A stretch of DNA of 64,000 bases from Actinoalloteichus_B caeruleus (GTDB lineage Bacteria; Actinomycetota; Actinomycetes; Mycobacteriales; Pseudonocardiaceae). Both the position numbers and the translations under genes were made by a program. How positions within the stretch are numbered: position 1 is the stretch's first letter; the number at the start of each line of letters is the position of its first letter. The stretch is from NCBI RefSeq assembly GCF_000718005.1, contig NZ_JODV01000002.1. One strand, written 5' to 3'. Positions 33,297 to 41,252 of the stretch are shown here, piece after piece. The notes under the pieces were generated by a model. It was not told where the DNA came from. It saw nothing but the letters and a program-made list of their open reading frames with translations, and did no database searches.

Positions 33297-33782
33297 ATGA
33301 CGATCAGCGAGCGCAGGTTCTCCCCGGAGAGCGGTCCGGGAGTGGTGACCGCCGGACCGCCGGAGTCGCCCACCGTGATGGTGCTGGACCCGGCGGGGGA
33401 GGCGGTCCACGGCGAGCTGCCCGCGACCTGGCGGTCGTTGTCCGCCCGCTACCGCGTCGAATGGGTCCGGTGGCCCGCCCTGCCGAACCCCGCGCACCTG
33501 GCCGCCAGCCTGCTCGGGGAGGCCCCCGTCGTCCTGCTGACCACGCGGGACCTGGTCGACACGGCGGAGTGGCTGGCCACCCGCCCACGGTCCGGGGTCG
33601 ACGCCGTCTACCTGCTCGCCGGCCCCGCGCTGCCCGAACCCCCCGAGGTCCCCGACCACTTCGGCTCGGTGCCGGTCCGGGAACTCGACCCGGCGGGCAC
33701 CCGCAACGAGCGCCGTCGGCCGCTGCCGCTCGGCCACCCGATCGTGGTGGCGGCGATGGGAGCGGTGCTGGACCACGAGTGA
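33297..33782 (+). CDS. Hypothetical protein, perhaps a reduced alpha/beta-hydrolase-like fold
   Basis: A 161-residue protein with GGAGG six bases before its ATG. The pattern of alternating strands and helices (TVMVLDPAGE, APVVLLTTRDLVDTAEWLA, VDAVYLLAGPAL, HPIVVAAMGAVL) resembles part of an alpha/beta fold, but no catalytic triad is visible and I do not recognise the family. It follows the SelD-like gene at 226 bases, and a hairpin lies 25 bases beyond its stop. Confidence 0.65.
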   Translation: MTISERRFSPESGPGVVTAGPPESPTVMVLDPAGEAVHGELPATWRSLSARYRVEWVRWPALPNPAHLAASLLGEAPVVLLTTRDLVDTAEWLATRPRSGVDAVYLLAGPALPEPPEVPDHFGSVPVRELDPAGTRNERRRPLPLGHPIVVAAMGAVLDHE

Positions 33783-33807
33783 CCCGAGGCGGGGACGCGC
33801 ACCCGCG

Positions 33808-33835
33808 CCGGTCCGCGTCACGCGGAGCGGACCGG
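33808..33835 (+). terminator. Hairpin after the hypothetical gene
   Basis: Nine-base perfect arms CCGGTCCGC/GCGGACCGG with a ten-base loop, shortly after the stop codon. Confidence 0.55.
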
Positions 33836-33905
33836 GGGGCGTCGAGCGGGGCGGACCAGCCCCCGGCGCCAGGAGAGGACCACTCGGCACATCGTGACGA
33901 GGAGA

Positions 33906-33941
33906 CGACCCGGCCACGCCATCCGACCCGGCCACGCCATC
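33906..33941. repeat. Tandem 18-bp repeat, two exact copies
   Basis: CGACCCGGCCACGCCATC occurs twice in direct succession in the gap downstream of the small membrane protein gene. No coding role is seen. Confidence 0.85.
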
Positions 33942-34035
33942 GGGTGGGTCCGGGCGCGTCCCGGCGTCCGGACACCCGACCCCCGGGCCGAGGTCCGGCC
34001 CAGGATCCCCACCAGTGGCCGGCCGCGGAGAACGC

Positions 34036-34272
34036 TCAGAGGAACAGGCCAGCGAGGTAGCCGGCGAAGAAGCCGGCCACCAGCGCGGCCAGCAGGACGA
34101 TCGCCAGCACGGTCAACCGGACGCTCCACCGCGACGGGGGCTTCGGCTCCCGGTAGGCGAGCCCCTCGGTGGCGCTGCTCTCCGCCGGAGGGGTCTCGGT
34201 GGGAGGAACCCGCTCGGGATCGTGAGCAGGCGTGCCGTCCCCACCATGGCCGGATTCGAAGTGCCTCGTCAT
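34036..34272 (-). CDS. Small single-pass membrane protein
   Basis: A 78-residue protein with a polar, Pro- and Glu-rich N-terminal half and one hydrophobic segment at about residues 53-77 that runs to the C-terminus, giving an N-in tail-anchor-like layout. No family is recognised. A GGAGG lies very close (two bases) to the ATG at 34272, so a start a little upstream (ATG 34305) is also possible. It is divergent from the catalase gene. Confidence 0.6.
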   Translation of the reverse strand: MTRHFESGHGGDGTPAHDPERVPPTETPPAESSATEGLAYREPKPPSRWSVRLTVLAIVLLAALVAGFFAGYLAGLFL

Positions 34273-34420
34273 GCCCTCCGGGTACCCCGTCGTCCGGTGG
34301 CCCACTCCCGCCCGGTGCCGGCCCCGCGACGGGCTGGCGGGGTTTCGGCTGCCACCCGTCGGGTAGGAGCGGAGGAACCCCTACGGAGGGAAGCCAGACC
34401 ACGACGGAGAGGTTTGTCAG

Positions 34421-36568
34421 ATGAGCGGTCCAGATCCTGTCTCGGGCAACCCGCCGCCCACCGGTCGCGGCGCTGACGACAAGCAACGGCAACTCGACGC
34501 CGAGCGCGTCAGCGCCGACGGCGCCTACCTCACGACGCAGCAGGGCGTGCGCGTCGACCACACCGACGACTCGCTGACCGTCGGGGAACGTGGCCCCACC
34601 CTGCTGGAGGACTTCCACGCACGGGAGAAGATCACCCACTTCGACCACGAACGCATCCCCGAACGGGTGGTCCACGCGCGGGGAGCGGGGGCCTACGGGT
34701 ACTTCCAGCCCTACGACGGCTCCCTCGGGGAGTACACCGCCGCCGAGTTCCTCACCGATCCCAGCCTGCGCACCCCGGTGTTCGTGCGCTTCTCCACCGT
34801 GGCCGGCTCCCGGGGCTCCGCCGACACGGTTCGCGACGTGCGGGGCTTCGCGACGAAGTTCTACACCCGGCAGGGCAACTACGACCTCGTCGGGAACAAC
34901 ATGCCCGTCTTCTTCATCCACGACGGCATCAAGTTCCCCGACTTCGTGCACGCGGTGAAACCGGAGCCGCACAACGAGATCCCGCAGGCCCAGTCGGCCC
35001 ACGACACGTTGTGGGACTTCGTCTCGCTCCAACCCGAGTCGATGCACATGATGATGTGGCTGATGTCCGACCGGGCGCTCCCTCGCAGCTACCGCATGAT
35101 GCAGGGCTTCGGCGTGCACACCTTCCGCCTCGTCGACGGTGACGGCCGGGGCACCTTCGTGAAGTTCCACTGGAAGCCGGTGCTGGGCACGCACTCCCTG
35201 GTGTGGGACGAGTGCCAGAAGGTCGCGGGCAAGGACCCCGACTACAACCGCCGCGACCTCTGGGACGCCATCGAGGCCGGGCAGTTCCCCGAATGGGAGC
35301 TGGGCGTGCAGCTGGTCCCGGAGTCGGCCGAGTTCGACTTCGACTTCGACCTGCTGGACGCCACGAAGATCATCCCGGAGGAGGAGGTCCCCGTCCGCCC
35401 GGTGGGCAAACTCGTGCTCAACCAGAACCCGGACAACTTCTTCGCCGAGACCGAACAGGTCGCCTTCCACACCGCCAACGTCGTGCCCGGCATCGACTTC
35501 ACCAACGATCCGCTGCTCCAGGCCCGCAACTTCTCCTACCTCGACACCCAGCTCATCCGGCTCGGCGGACCGAACTTCGCGCAGATCCCGGTCAACCGCC
35601 CGGTGGCACCCGTCACCAACGACCAGCGAGACGGCTACCACCAGTCCCGGATCCACCGGGGGCGGACCAGCTACACCAAGAACAGCCTCGGCGGTGGCTG
35701 CCCGATGACCGCGGGGGCCGACCAGGGTGCCTTCCGCCACTACCAGGAGAAGGTCGAGGGTCACAAGATCCGGGCCAGGAGCGAGAGCTTCAAGGACTAC
35801 TACTCGCAGGCCACCCTGTTCTGGAACAGCATGTCGCCCTGGGAACGGCAGCACATCATCGCCGCGTTCCGCTTCGAGCTGGGCAAGGTCGAGACCGTCG
35901 AGGTCCGCGAACGTGCCGTCGCCCAGATCAACCACGTCGACCACGACCTCGCCGTGCAGGTGGCCGAGGGCATCGGAGTCCCGCCCCCGAGTTCGGAGGT
36001 CCGGCCCAACCACGGCCGCAGCTCGCCAGCGCTGAGCCAGGCCAACGCCGTCACCGGCCGCCTGGAGACCCGACGGGTCGCGTTCCTCGTGTCCGACGGG
36101 GTCGACGAGAGCGCGGTCCGGCTGATCAGCGAGGAACTCCGTTCGCGCGGAGCCATCCCCGAGCTGCTGGCGCCCACCGACGGCTCGGTGCGCACCTCCG
36201 ACGGGGGAAGCATCGCGGTCGACCGGGCGCTGTCCACGATGGCCTCCGTGCTCTACGACGCCGTCTACGTGCCCTCGGGGGAGGAGAACCTCCAGAACCT
36301 CTCCTCGGACGGTCTGGCCCTGCACTTCGTCGCCGAGTCCTTCAAACACGGCAAGCCGCTCGCGGCGACCGGGCACGGCGTCGCGCTGCTAGGCAGGGCC
36401 GGCCTGGTCAACGTGCGGTTGGCCAACGAGGGGGACGGCGCGGTGACCGACCAGGGAGTGGTGACCGACGTGGACAACCCGAGCAGTCCGGGGGTCAGCG
36501 GGCACTTCGTCCACGCACTGGGCGCGCACCGGCACTGGGAGCGGGACTCCGACCAGGTGCCCGCCTGA
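34421..36568 (+). CDS. katE: Large-subunit monofunctional catalase (HPII type)
   Basis: Breaks hydrogen peroxide into water and oxygen with heme. The 715-residue length and the C-terminal class I glutamine-amidotransferase-like domain (RRVAFLVSDGVDESAVRLI, about residues 545-700) place it in the large clade II. The catalytic His is in RVVHARGAGAYG (residue 85), the Asn in LVGNNMPVFFIHDGIKFPD, and the heme-ligand Tyr in NFSYLDTQLIRLGGPNF. The QSRIHRGRTSYTKNSLGGG segment is intact. GAGAGG precedes the ATG. It ends at a 36-base perfect palindrome shared with the convergent mIHF gene. Confidence 0.96.
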   Translation: MSGPDPVSGNPPPTGRGADDKQRQLDAERVSADGAYLTTQQGVRVDHTDDSLTVGERGPTLLEDFHAREKITHFDHERIPERVVHARGAGAYGYFQPYDGSLGEYTAAEFLTDPSLRTPVFVRFSTVAGSRGSADTVRDVRGFATKFYTRQGNYDLVGNNMPVFFIHDGIKFPDFVHAVKPEPHNEIPQAQSAHDTLWDFVSLQPESMHMMMWLMSDRALPRSYRMMQGFGVHTFRLVDGDGRGTFVKFHWKPVLGTHSLVWDECQKVAGKDPDYNRRDLWDAIEAGQFPEWELGVQLVPESAEFDFDFDLLDATKIIPEEEVPVRPVGKLVLNQNPDNFFAETEQVAFHTANVVPGIDFTNDPLLQARNFSYLDTQLIRLGGPNFAQIPVNRPVAPVTNDQRDGYHQSRIHRGRTSYTKNSLGGGCPMTAGADQGAFRHYQEKVEGHKIRARSESFKDYYSQATLFWNSMSPWERQHIIAAFRFELGKVETVEVRERAVAQINHVDHDLAVQVAEGIGVPPPSSEVRPNHGRSSPALSQANAVTGRLETRRVAFLVSDGVDESAVRLISEELRSRGAIPELLAPTDGSVRTSDGGSIAVDRALSTMASVLYDAVYVPSGEENLQNLSSDGLALHFVAESFKHGKPLAATGHGVALLGRAGLVNVRLANEGDGAVTDQGVVTDVDNPSSPGVSGHFVHALGAHRHWERDSDQVPA

Positions 36569-36583
36569 GGGGCGGTCCGGGAC

Positions 36584-36619
36584 GCGGACGAGGCCGGGCC
36601 CGGGCCCGGCCTCGTCCGC
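36584..36619. terminator. 36-bp perfect palindrome between katE and the mIHF gene
   Basis: Arms of 18 bases (GCGGACGAGGCCGGGCCC and its exact complement) meet with no spacer, midway between two convergent stop codons. It can act as a terminator for both genes, with the inner bases forming the loop. Confidence 0.85.
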
Positions 36620-36628
36620 TGTGATCGC

Positions 36629-36943
36629 TCAGCCGGCCAGCGCGTCGATCAGCGCCTGCCGCTGCCGGTCGCCGAGCCCGGCGGCGCGGCGGGACGTGTC
36701 GATGCCGGCCTGCTCCAGCACGGCCGCGGCCCGCTTGTCACCGATGCCGGGAAGCGCCTTGACCAGGGCCGTCACCTTCGTCTTGCCGACGATGGTGTCG
36801 GTCTTGGCCTTGTCGAGCACCGCGGGCAGCGTGTGCTGGCCCGACTTGAGACCCGCGAGCAGTTCGGAACGGGCCTTGCGAGCCTCGGCGGCCTTCGCCA
36901 GCGCGGCTTGCCGCTGTTCTGGCGTCAACTCGGGCAGAGCCAT
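36629..36943 (-). CDS. Actinobacterial integration host factor (mIHF/sIHF) paralogue
   Basis: A 104-residue nucleoid-associated protein of the mIHF family, which binds DNA through a long helix and a helix-two-turn-helix. Recognisable are LPELTPEQRQAALAKAAEARKARSEL and VGKTKVTALVKALPGIGDKRAAAVLEQAGID followed by RRAAGLGDRQRQAL. The main mIHF of actinomycetes lies near gmk and pyrF; here the neighbours are katE and a Clp ATPase. It also diverges from the usual sequence, so I take it as an additional copy. The start is clear at ATG 36943, with AAGGA ten bases upstream. Confidence 0.9.
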   Translation of the reverse strand: MALPELTPEQRQAALAKAAEARKARSELLAGLKSGQHTLPAVLDKAKTDTIVGKTKVTALVKALPGIGDKRAAAVLEQAGIDTSRRAAGLGDRQRQALIDALAG

Positions 36944-37316
36944 GTGTGGATCGTCCTTCCTGATGGTGCGTCGATGTTCCCGCTGGTCGCAGGGACGTCA
37001 GAAGGCATCCTGAAGGACGCCGCCGACAACCCGCTGCTTTGCGGCCCGGCGTGTCCCCGATCCCCGGTGACGTCGGTCGCGTGGGAGTCCGCGATGACTC
37101 CCCTCCGGCGGGCGACGAGCACTCTCCGTAGTCTCCCGTGGTGGTCCCGGTGGACGGCGGGCTGGTCGGAGCCGGGCACCGTGACGGACGGTGTGCTGTT
37201 CCGCCCGGCACGTGACCGAGCGGGCCGCACACCTCCTCCGGTGCGACCCCGCTCCCACCACCCCTCCCGGGATGCACCCCCGGCCACACCGTACGCCGGC
37301 CCCCGACCCAGCCGGC
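36944..37316. other. Region between the mIHF paralogue and the Clp ATPase gene
   Basis: About 370 bases holding the mIHF promoter and the 3' flank of the Clp gene, both read on the minus strand. I see no convincing gene. Confidence 0.4.
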
Positions 37317-39887
37317 TCAGGCGGGTTGCGGCTGCTCCCGGACACCCCCCTCGCCGCCGTCCACGGCGAAGTACAGGTGATCGTCCCTGGCGTCCACGGT
37401 GACCTCGTGCCCCGGTGTCAGCTGGCCGTCGAGCAACATGGCGGACAGCTGGTTGTCGATCTCCCGCTGGATGGTGCGCCGCATCGGCCGCGCGCCGAAC
37501 TCGGGCTGGTGGCCGTGCTCGGCGACCCACTGCACCGCCGCCGGCTCGAACCGGATGGAGACGTCCTGGGCCCGCAGTCGCCGGCGGGTGTCCTCCAACA
37601 TCAGGTCCGTCACCTCCCGCAACTGCGCGAAGTCCAACTGGCGGAAGACGATGACCTCGTCGATGCGGTTCAGGAACTCCGGGCGGAAGGTCTCCCGCAG
37701 CCGGCTCATCAGCCGCGCCTCCACCCGTTCGCTCTCCCGGTCCGCCCCGGCTGCCGATCCTGGGTTGAAGCCCAGCCGCCCGGCGCCCCTGGTGACGAGG
37801 TCGGATCCGACGTTGCTGGTCATGATGACCACCGTGTTGCGGAAGTCCACGGTCCGACCCTGGCCGTCGGTCAGCCGCCCGTCGTCCAACACCTGGAGCA
37901 GCATGTTGAACACGTCGGAGTGCGCCTTCTCGATCTCGTCGAAGAGCAGCACGGAGTAGGGGTGCCGCCGCACGGTCTCGGTGAGCTGGCCAGCCTCCTC
38001 GTACCCCACGTAACCGGGGGGAGCGCCGGTGAGCCGGCTCACCGTGTGCCGTTCCTGGAACTCGCTCATGTCCATCCGCACCATCCGGTCCTCGTCGCCG
38101 AACAGCGCCTCCGCCAGCGCCTTCGCCAGTTCGGTCTTGCCGACCCCGGTGGGCCCCAGGAACAGGAAGCTGCCCATCGGGCGGTTCGGGTCACCCAGCC
38201 CGGCGCGGGACCGCCGGACGGCCTCGGCCACCGCCCGCACCGCCTCGTCCTGCCCGATCACCCGGTGGTGCAGGTGGTCCTCCAACCGGAGCAACCGGCT
38301 GCGCTCCTCCTCGGTGAGCTGGCTGACCGGGATACCGGTGGAGCGGGAGACGACCTCCGCGATGTCGTTCGTCGTGACCTCCGGGGAACGCGGGGTGCCG
38401 TCCTCCCGCATCGACTCGATCCGGTCCCGCAGCTCCTCGGACCGGTCCCGCAGCCGGGAGGCGTGCTCGTACTGCTCGTCGGCCACCGCCTGCGCCTTGT
38501 CCCGCCGCACCTGTTCCAGCTGCTGCTCCAGCTCCCGCAACTGCGCGTTCGGGGTCCGCAACCGGAGCCGGACCCGGGCCCCCGCCTGGTCGACGAGGTC
38601 GATCGCCTTGTCCGGCAGGAAGCGGTCGGTGACGTAGCGGTCCGACAGCTCGGCGGCCGCCACCAGCGCCTCGTCGCGGAACCGCACCTGGTGGTGCGCC
38701 TCGTAGCGGTCCCGGAGACCACGCAGGATGGCGATGGTGTCCTCCAGCGTCGGTTCGGGGACCAGGATGGGTTGGAACCGCCGTTCGAGCGCGGCGTCCT
38801 TCTCGATGTTCCGCCGGTACTCGTCGAGCGTCGTCGCGCCGACCACCCGCATCTCGCCCCTGGCCAGCGAGGGCTTGAGCATGTTGCCCGCGTCCATGGT
38901 GCCCTCGGCGCCGGCGCCAGCCCCCACGACCGTGTGCAGCTCGTCGATGAAGATGATCAGGTCGTCCCCGTGCTCCCTGATCTCGTCGATCAGCTTCTTC
39001 ATCCGCTCCTCGAAGTCACCCCGGTAGCGGGTCCCCGCGACCACCCCGGTGATGTCGAGCTGGATGACCCGCTTGTCCAACAGCAGGTCGGGGACGTCGG
39101 CGTCGACGATGCGCTGCGCCAGCCCCTCGACGATCGCGGTCTTGCCCACACCGGCGTCCCCGATGAGGACCGGGTTGTTCTTGGTGCGCCGGGAGAGCAC
39201 CTCGATGGTCTGCTCGATCTCCCCGTCGCGTCCGATCACCGGGTCCAGCTTGGCCTCCCGCGCCGCGGCGGTCAGGTCCCGGCCGTACTGGTCGACGGTG
39301 GGCGTGCTGGTCTGCTGCGCCCGCTCCGGCGGAGCGCCGCGCCCCGAGAACGCCGACCTCAACGCGTTGGGGGTCACGTGGGCGGCGGTCAACAGCCGCC
39401 CCGCGTTCGACTCCGGGTTCGCCGCCAGCGCCAGCAACAGGTGTTCGGGGCCGATGTAGCTGGCGCCCGTCGCCCGGGACAGCTGGTGGGCGTCCAGCAG
39501 GGCGCGTTTCGCCGCCGGCGCCAGCGTCGGGGGCGCCTCCCGGGGTTCGCCGGAGGCCGGCCCGTGTTCCTCCACGGCCGAGGCCAACGCCCCCGGATCG
39601 GCCCCCGCCTCCTCCAGCAGTTCCCGGGTCGGGGCCACCTGGGTGGCGGCCCAGAGGAGGTGCTCGGTGTCGACGTCCGCCCGACCCCAGTCGGCCGTCT
39701 TCCGGGCGGCCCTGGCCATCAGCTCCCGCGCCTGCTCGCTCATCAGCAAGGTGATGTCCACCCGTCGCGCGGGGTGGCGCTGCCCACCGCTGCCGAAGAA
39801 CCGGGCGAGGAACTCGTCGAAGGAACCCCCGCCGAAGCCTTCCGGTCCCCCGCCGAGGCCACCCTCCGGGCCGAAGTAGCCGCTCAT
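37317..39887 (-). CDS. ClpC-like AAA+ unfoldase
   Basis: An 856-residue Hsp100 ATPase. The N-terminal Clp repeat domain spans about residues 45-185. The first AAA+ module has GDAGVGKT and IIFIDELHTVVGAG. A short middle segment of UVR/ClpC type (ADEQYEHASRLRDRSEELRDRI) follows, rather than the long coiled coil of ClpB. The second AAA+ module has GPTGVGKTELAKALAE and PPGYVGYEE. It therefore feeds proteins to ClpP or acts alone. It begins with a ~35-residue Gly/Phe-rich extension not seen in the housekeeping ClpC. GGAGG lies six bases before the ATG. It is probably a second ClpC-type protein. Confidence 0.93.
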   Translation of the reverse strand: MSGYFGPEGGLGGGPEGFGGGSFDEFLARFFGSGGQRHPARRVDITLLMSEQARELMARAARKTADWGRADVDTEHLLWAATQVAPTRELLEEAGADPGALASAVEEHGPASGEPREAPPTLAPAAKRALLDAHQLSRATGASYIGPEHLLLALAANPESNAGRLLTAAHVTPNALRSAFSGRGAPPERAQQTSTPTVDQYGRDLTAAAREAKLDPVIGRDGEIEQTIEVLSRRTKNNPVLIGDAGVGKTAIVEGLAQRIVDADVPDLLLDKRVIQLDITGVVAGTRYRGDFEERMKKLIDEIREHGDDLIIFIDELHTVVGAGAGAEGTMDAGNMLKPSLARGEMRVVGATTLDEYRRNIEKDAALERRFQPILVPEPTLEDTIAILRGLRDRYEAHHQVRFRDEALVAAAELSDRYVTDRFLPDKAIDLVDQAGARVRLRLRTPNAQLRELEQQLEQVRRDKAQAVADEQYEHASRLRDRSEELRDRIESMREDGTPRSPEVTTNDIAEVVSRSTGIPVSQLTEEERSRLLRLEDHLHHRVIGQDEAVRAVAEAVRRSRAGLGDPNRPMGSFLFLGPTGVGKTELAKALAEALFGDEDRMVRMDMSEFQERHTVSRLTGAPPGYVGYEEAGQLTETVRRHPYSVLLFDEIEKAHSDVFNMLLQVLDDGRLTDGQGRTVDFRNTVVIMTSNVGSDLVTRGAGRLGFNPGSAAGADRESERVEARLMSRLRETFRPEFLNRIDEVIVFRQLDFAQLREVTDLMLEDTRRRLRAQDVSIRFEPAAVQWVAEHGHQPEFGARPMRRTIQREIDNQLSAMLLDGQLTPGHEVTVDARDDHLYFAVDGGEGGVREQPQPA

Positions 39888-40090
39888 TGCCAACCTCCCA
39901 GTGCTGACGACCTGCCGTGGCCCCGCTGTCGGTGGCACGTGGCGCGGCCAGCCCGGCGTCGTCGGCCCGGCGAGGCGGCCCACACCGCTCTGCTCACACG
40001 AGGCGCGTCTCCCGGGGGTGCCCGAGTGGGGGAGGAACAAACGCCGCTGGCCGGTGGGACGCGCGGCGACCCGGCTGGTGGTGGGTCGGC

Positions 40091-40096
40091 TATCCT
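40091..40096 (+). promoter_or_regulatory. -10 box of a leaderless promoter for cds1
   Basis: TATCCT is followed by six bases and then ATG 40103. There is no ribosome site, so transcription probably begins at or beside the start codon. Confidence 0.55.
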
Positions 40097-40102
40097 GCCG
40101 CG

Positions 40103-41221
40103 ATGCGGGCTGGGGCGCGGGACGAGGACGAGTGGGCCGGCGGTCTCGGCCGTCGAGCGCGGGCCTGGGCGGACGAGGCGGTGCGGCGGGTGCAGGCGGA
40201 CGCGAACCGTTCCGCCGACACGCACCTGCACCTCGTGCCGCTCCCCGCCGACTGGGGGATCGACCTCTACCTCAAGGACGAGTCGGTGCATCCGACGGGG
40301 AGCCTCAAACACCGGCTGGCCAGGTCGTTGTTCCTCTACGGCCTCGCGAACGGGTGGATCACCGAACACACCACGATCATCGAGGCCACCAGCGGGAGCA
40401 CCGCCGTGTCCGAGGCCTACTTCGCCCGGCTCCTCGACCTGCCCTTCATCGCCGTGATGCCCCGCACGACGAGCCCCGAGAAGATCGCGCTCATCGAGCG
40501 CTACGGCGGGCGGTGCCACTTCACCGACCGGCCGATCGAGATCTACTCCGAGGCCCAGCGGCTCGCCGAGGAGACCGGCGGGCACTACATGGACCAGTTC
40601 ACCTACGCGGAGCGGGCCACCGACTGGCGGGGGAACAACAACATCGCCGAGTCGATCTTCGAGCAGCTCGGCCAGGAACGCCACCCCGTCCCCCGGTGGA
40701 TCGTGGTGGGCGCCGGTACCGGCGGAACCTCGGCGACGATCGGCCGCTACCTGCGGTACCGGCGCTACCCGACCCGGCTGGCGGTCGTCGACCCGGAGAA
40801 CTCGGCGTACTTCCCCGGGTGGACCACGAACGCTCCCGACTACGCCACCGGGATGCCCTCCCGCATCGAGGGGATCGGCCGTCCCCGCATCGAGCCCAGC
40901 TTCGTGCCCAGCGTCATCGACCTGATGATCCCGGTGCCGGACGCCGCGAGCATCGCGGCCGTGCGCCACCTGCACGAGATGACGGGTCTGCGCGCCGGTG
41001 GTTCGACCGGCACCAACCTCTGGGGCAGTTGGCAGCTGATCAGCCGGATGCTGGACGCCGGGACGACCGGCAGCGTGGTCACCCTGCTCTGCGACGGCGG
41101 CGACCGCTACGACCACACCTACTACGACGACTCCTGGGTGGAGCGGCAGGACCTGGACCTGGCGCCGCACCGCCGGACCATCGACGAGTTCCTCGCCTCC
41201 GGCACCTGGAAGCAGGGCTGA
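40103..41221 (+). CDS. cds1: L-cysteine desulfhydrase Cds1, PLP-dependent
   Basis: A 372-residue PLP enzyme of the cysteine synthase fold that matches mycobacterial Cds1, which breaks L-cysteine into hydrogen sulfide, ammonia and pyruvate. The PLP lysine is in HPTGSLKHRLARSLFLYGL (residue 69), with EATSGSTAVSEAYFARLL, the QFTYAERATDWRGNNNIAESIF segment and VVGAGTGGTSATIGRY typical of this branch. ATG 40103 is chosen because of the leaderless -10 box and homologue length; longer in-frame starts run into the Clp promoter. Confidence 0.92.
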   Translation: MRAGARDEDEWAGGLGRRARAWADEAVRRVQADANRSADTHLHLVPLPADWGIDLYLKDESVHPTGSLKHRLARSLFLYGLANGWITEHTTIIEATSGSTAVSEAYFARLLDLPFIAVMPRTTSPEKIALIERYGGRCHFTDRPIEIYSEAQRLAEETGGHYMDQFTYAERATDWRGNNNIAESIFEQLGQERHPVPRWIVVGAGTGGTSATIGRYLRYRRYPTRLAVVDPENSAYFPGWTTNAPDYATGMPSRIEGIGRPRIEPSFVPSVIDLMIPVPDAASIAAVRHLHEMTGLRAGGSTGTNLWGSWQLISRMLDAGTTGSVVTLLCDGGDRYDHTYYDDSWVERQDLDLAPHRRTIDEFLASGTWKQG

Positions 41222-41252
41222 CCTCCCGGCACCGGACGACCGCCGACCAGGG

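Noticed and set aside
33818..36376. Long minus-strand open frame opposite katE
   Set aside because: Catalase on the plus strand is complete and the antisense reading has no recognisable domain.
37191..40457. Very long open frame on the plus strand opposite the ClpC-like gene
   Set aside because: It is the antisense shadow of a clear Clp ATPase in very high-GC DNA, where stops are rare; it has no family resemblance.
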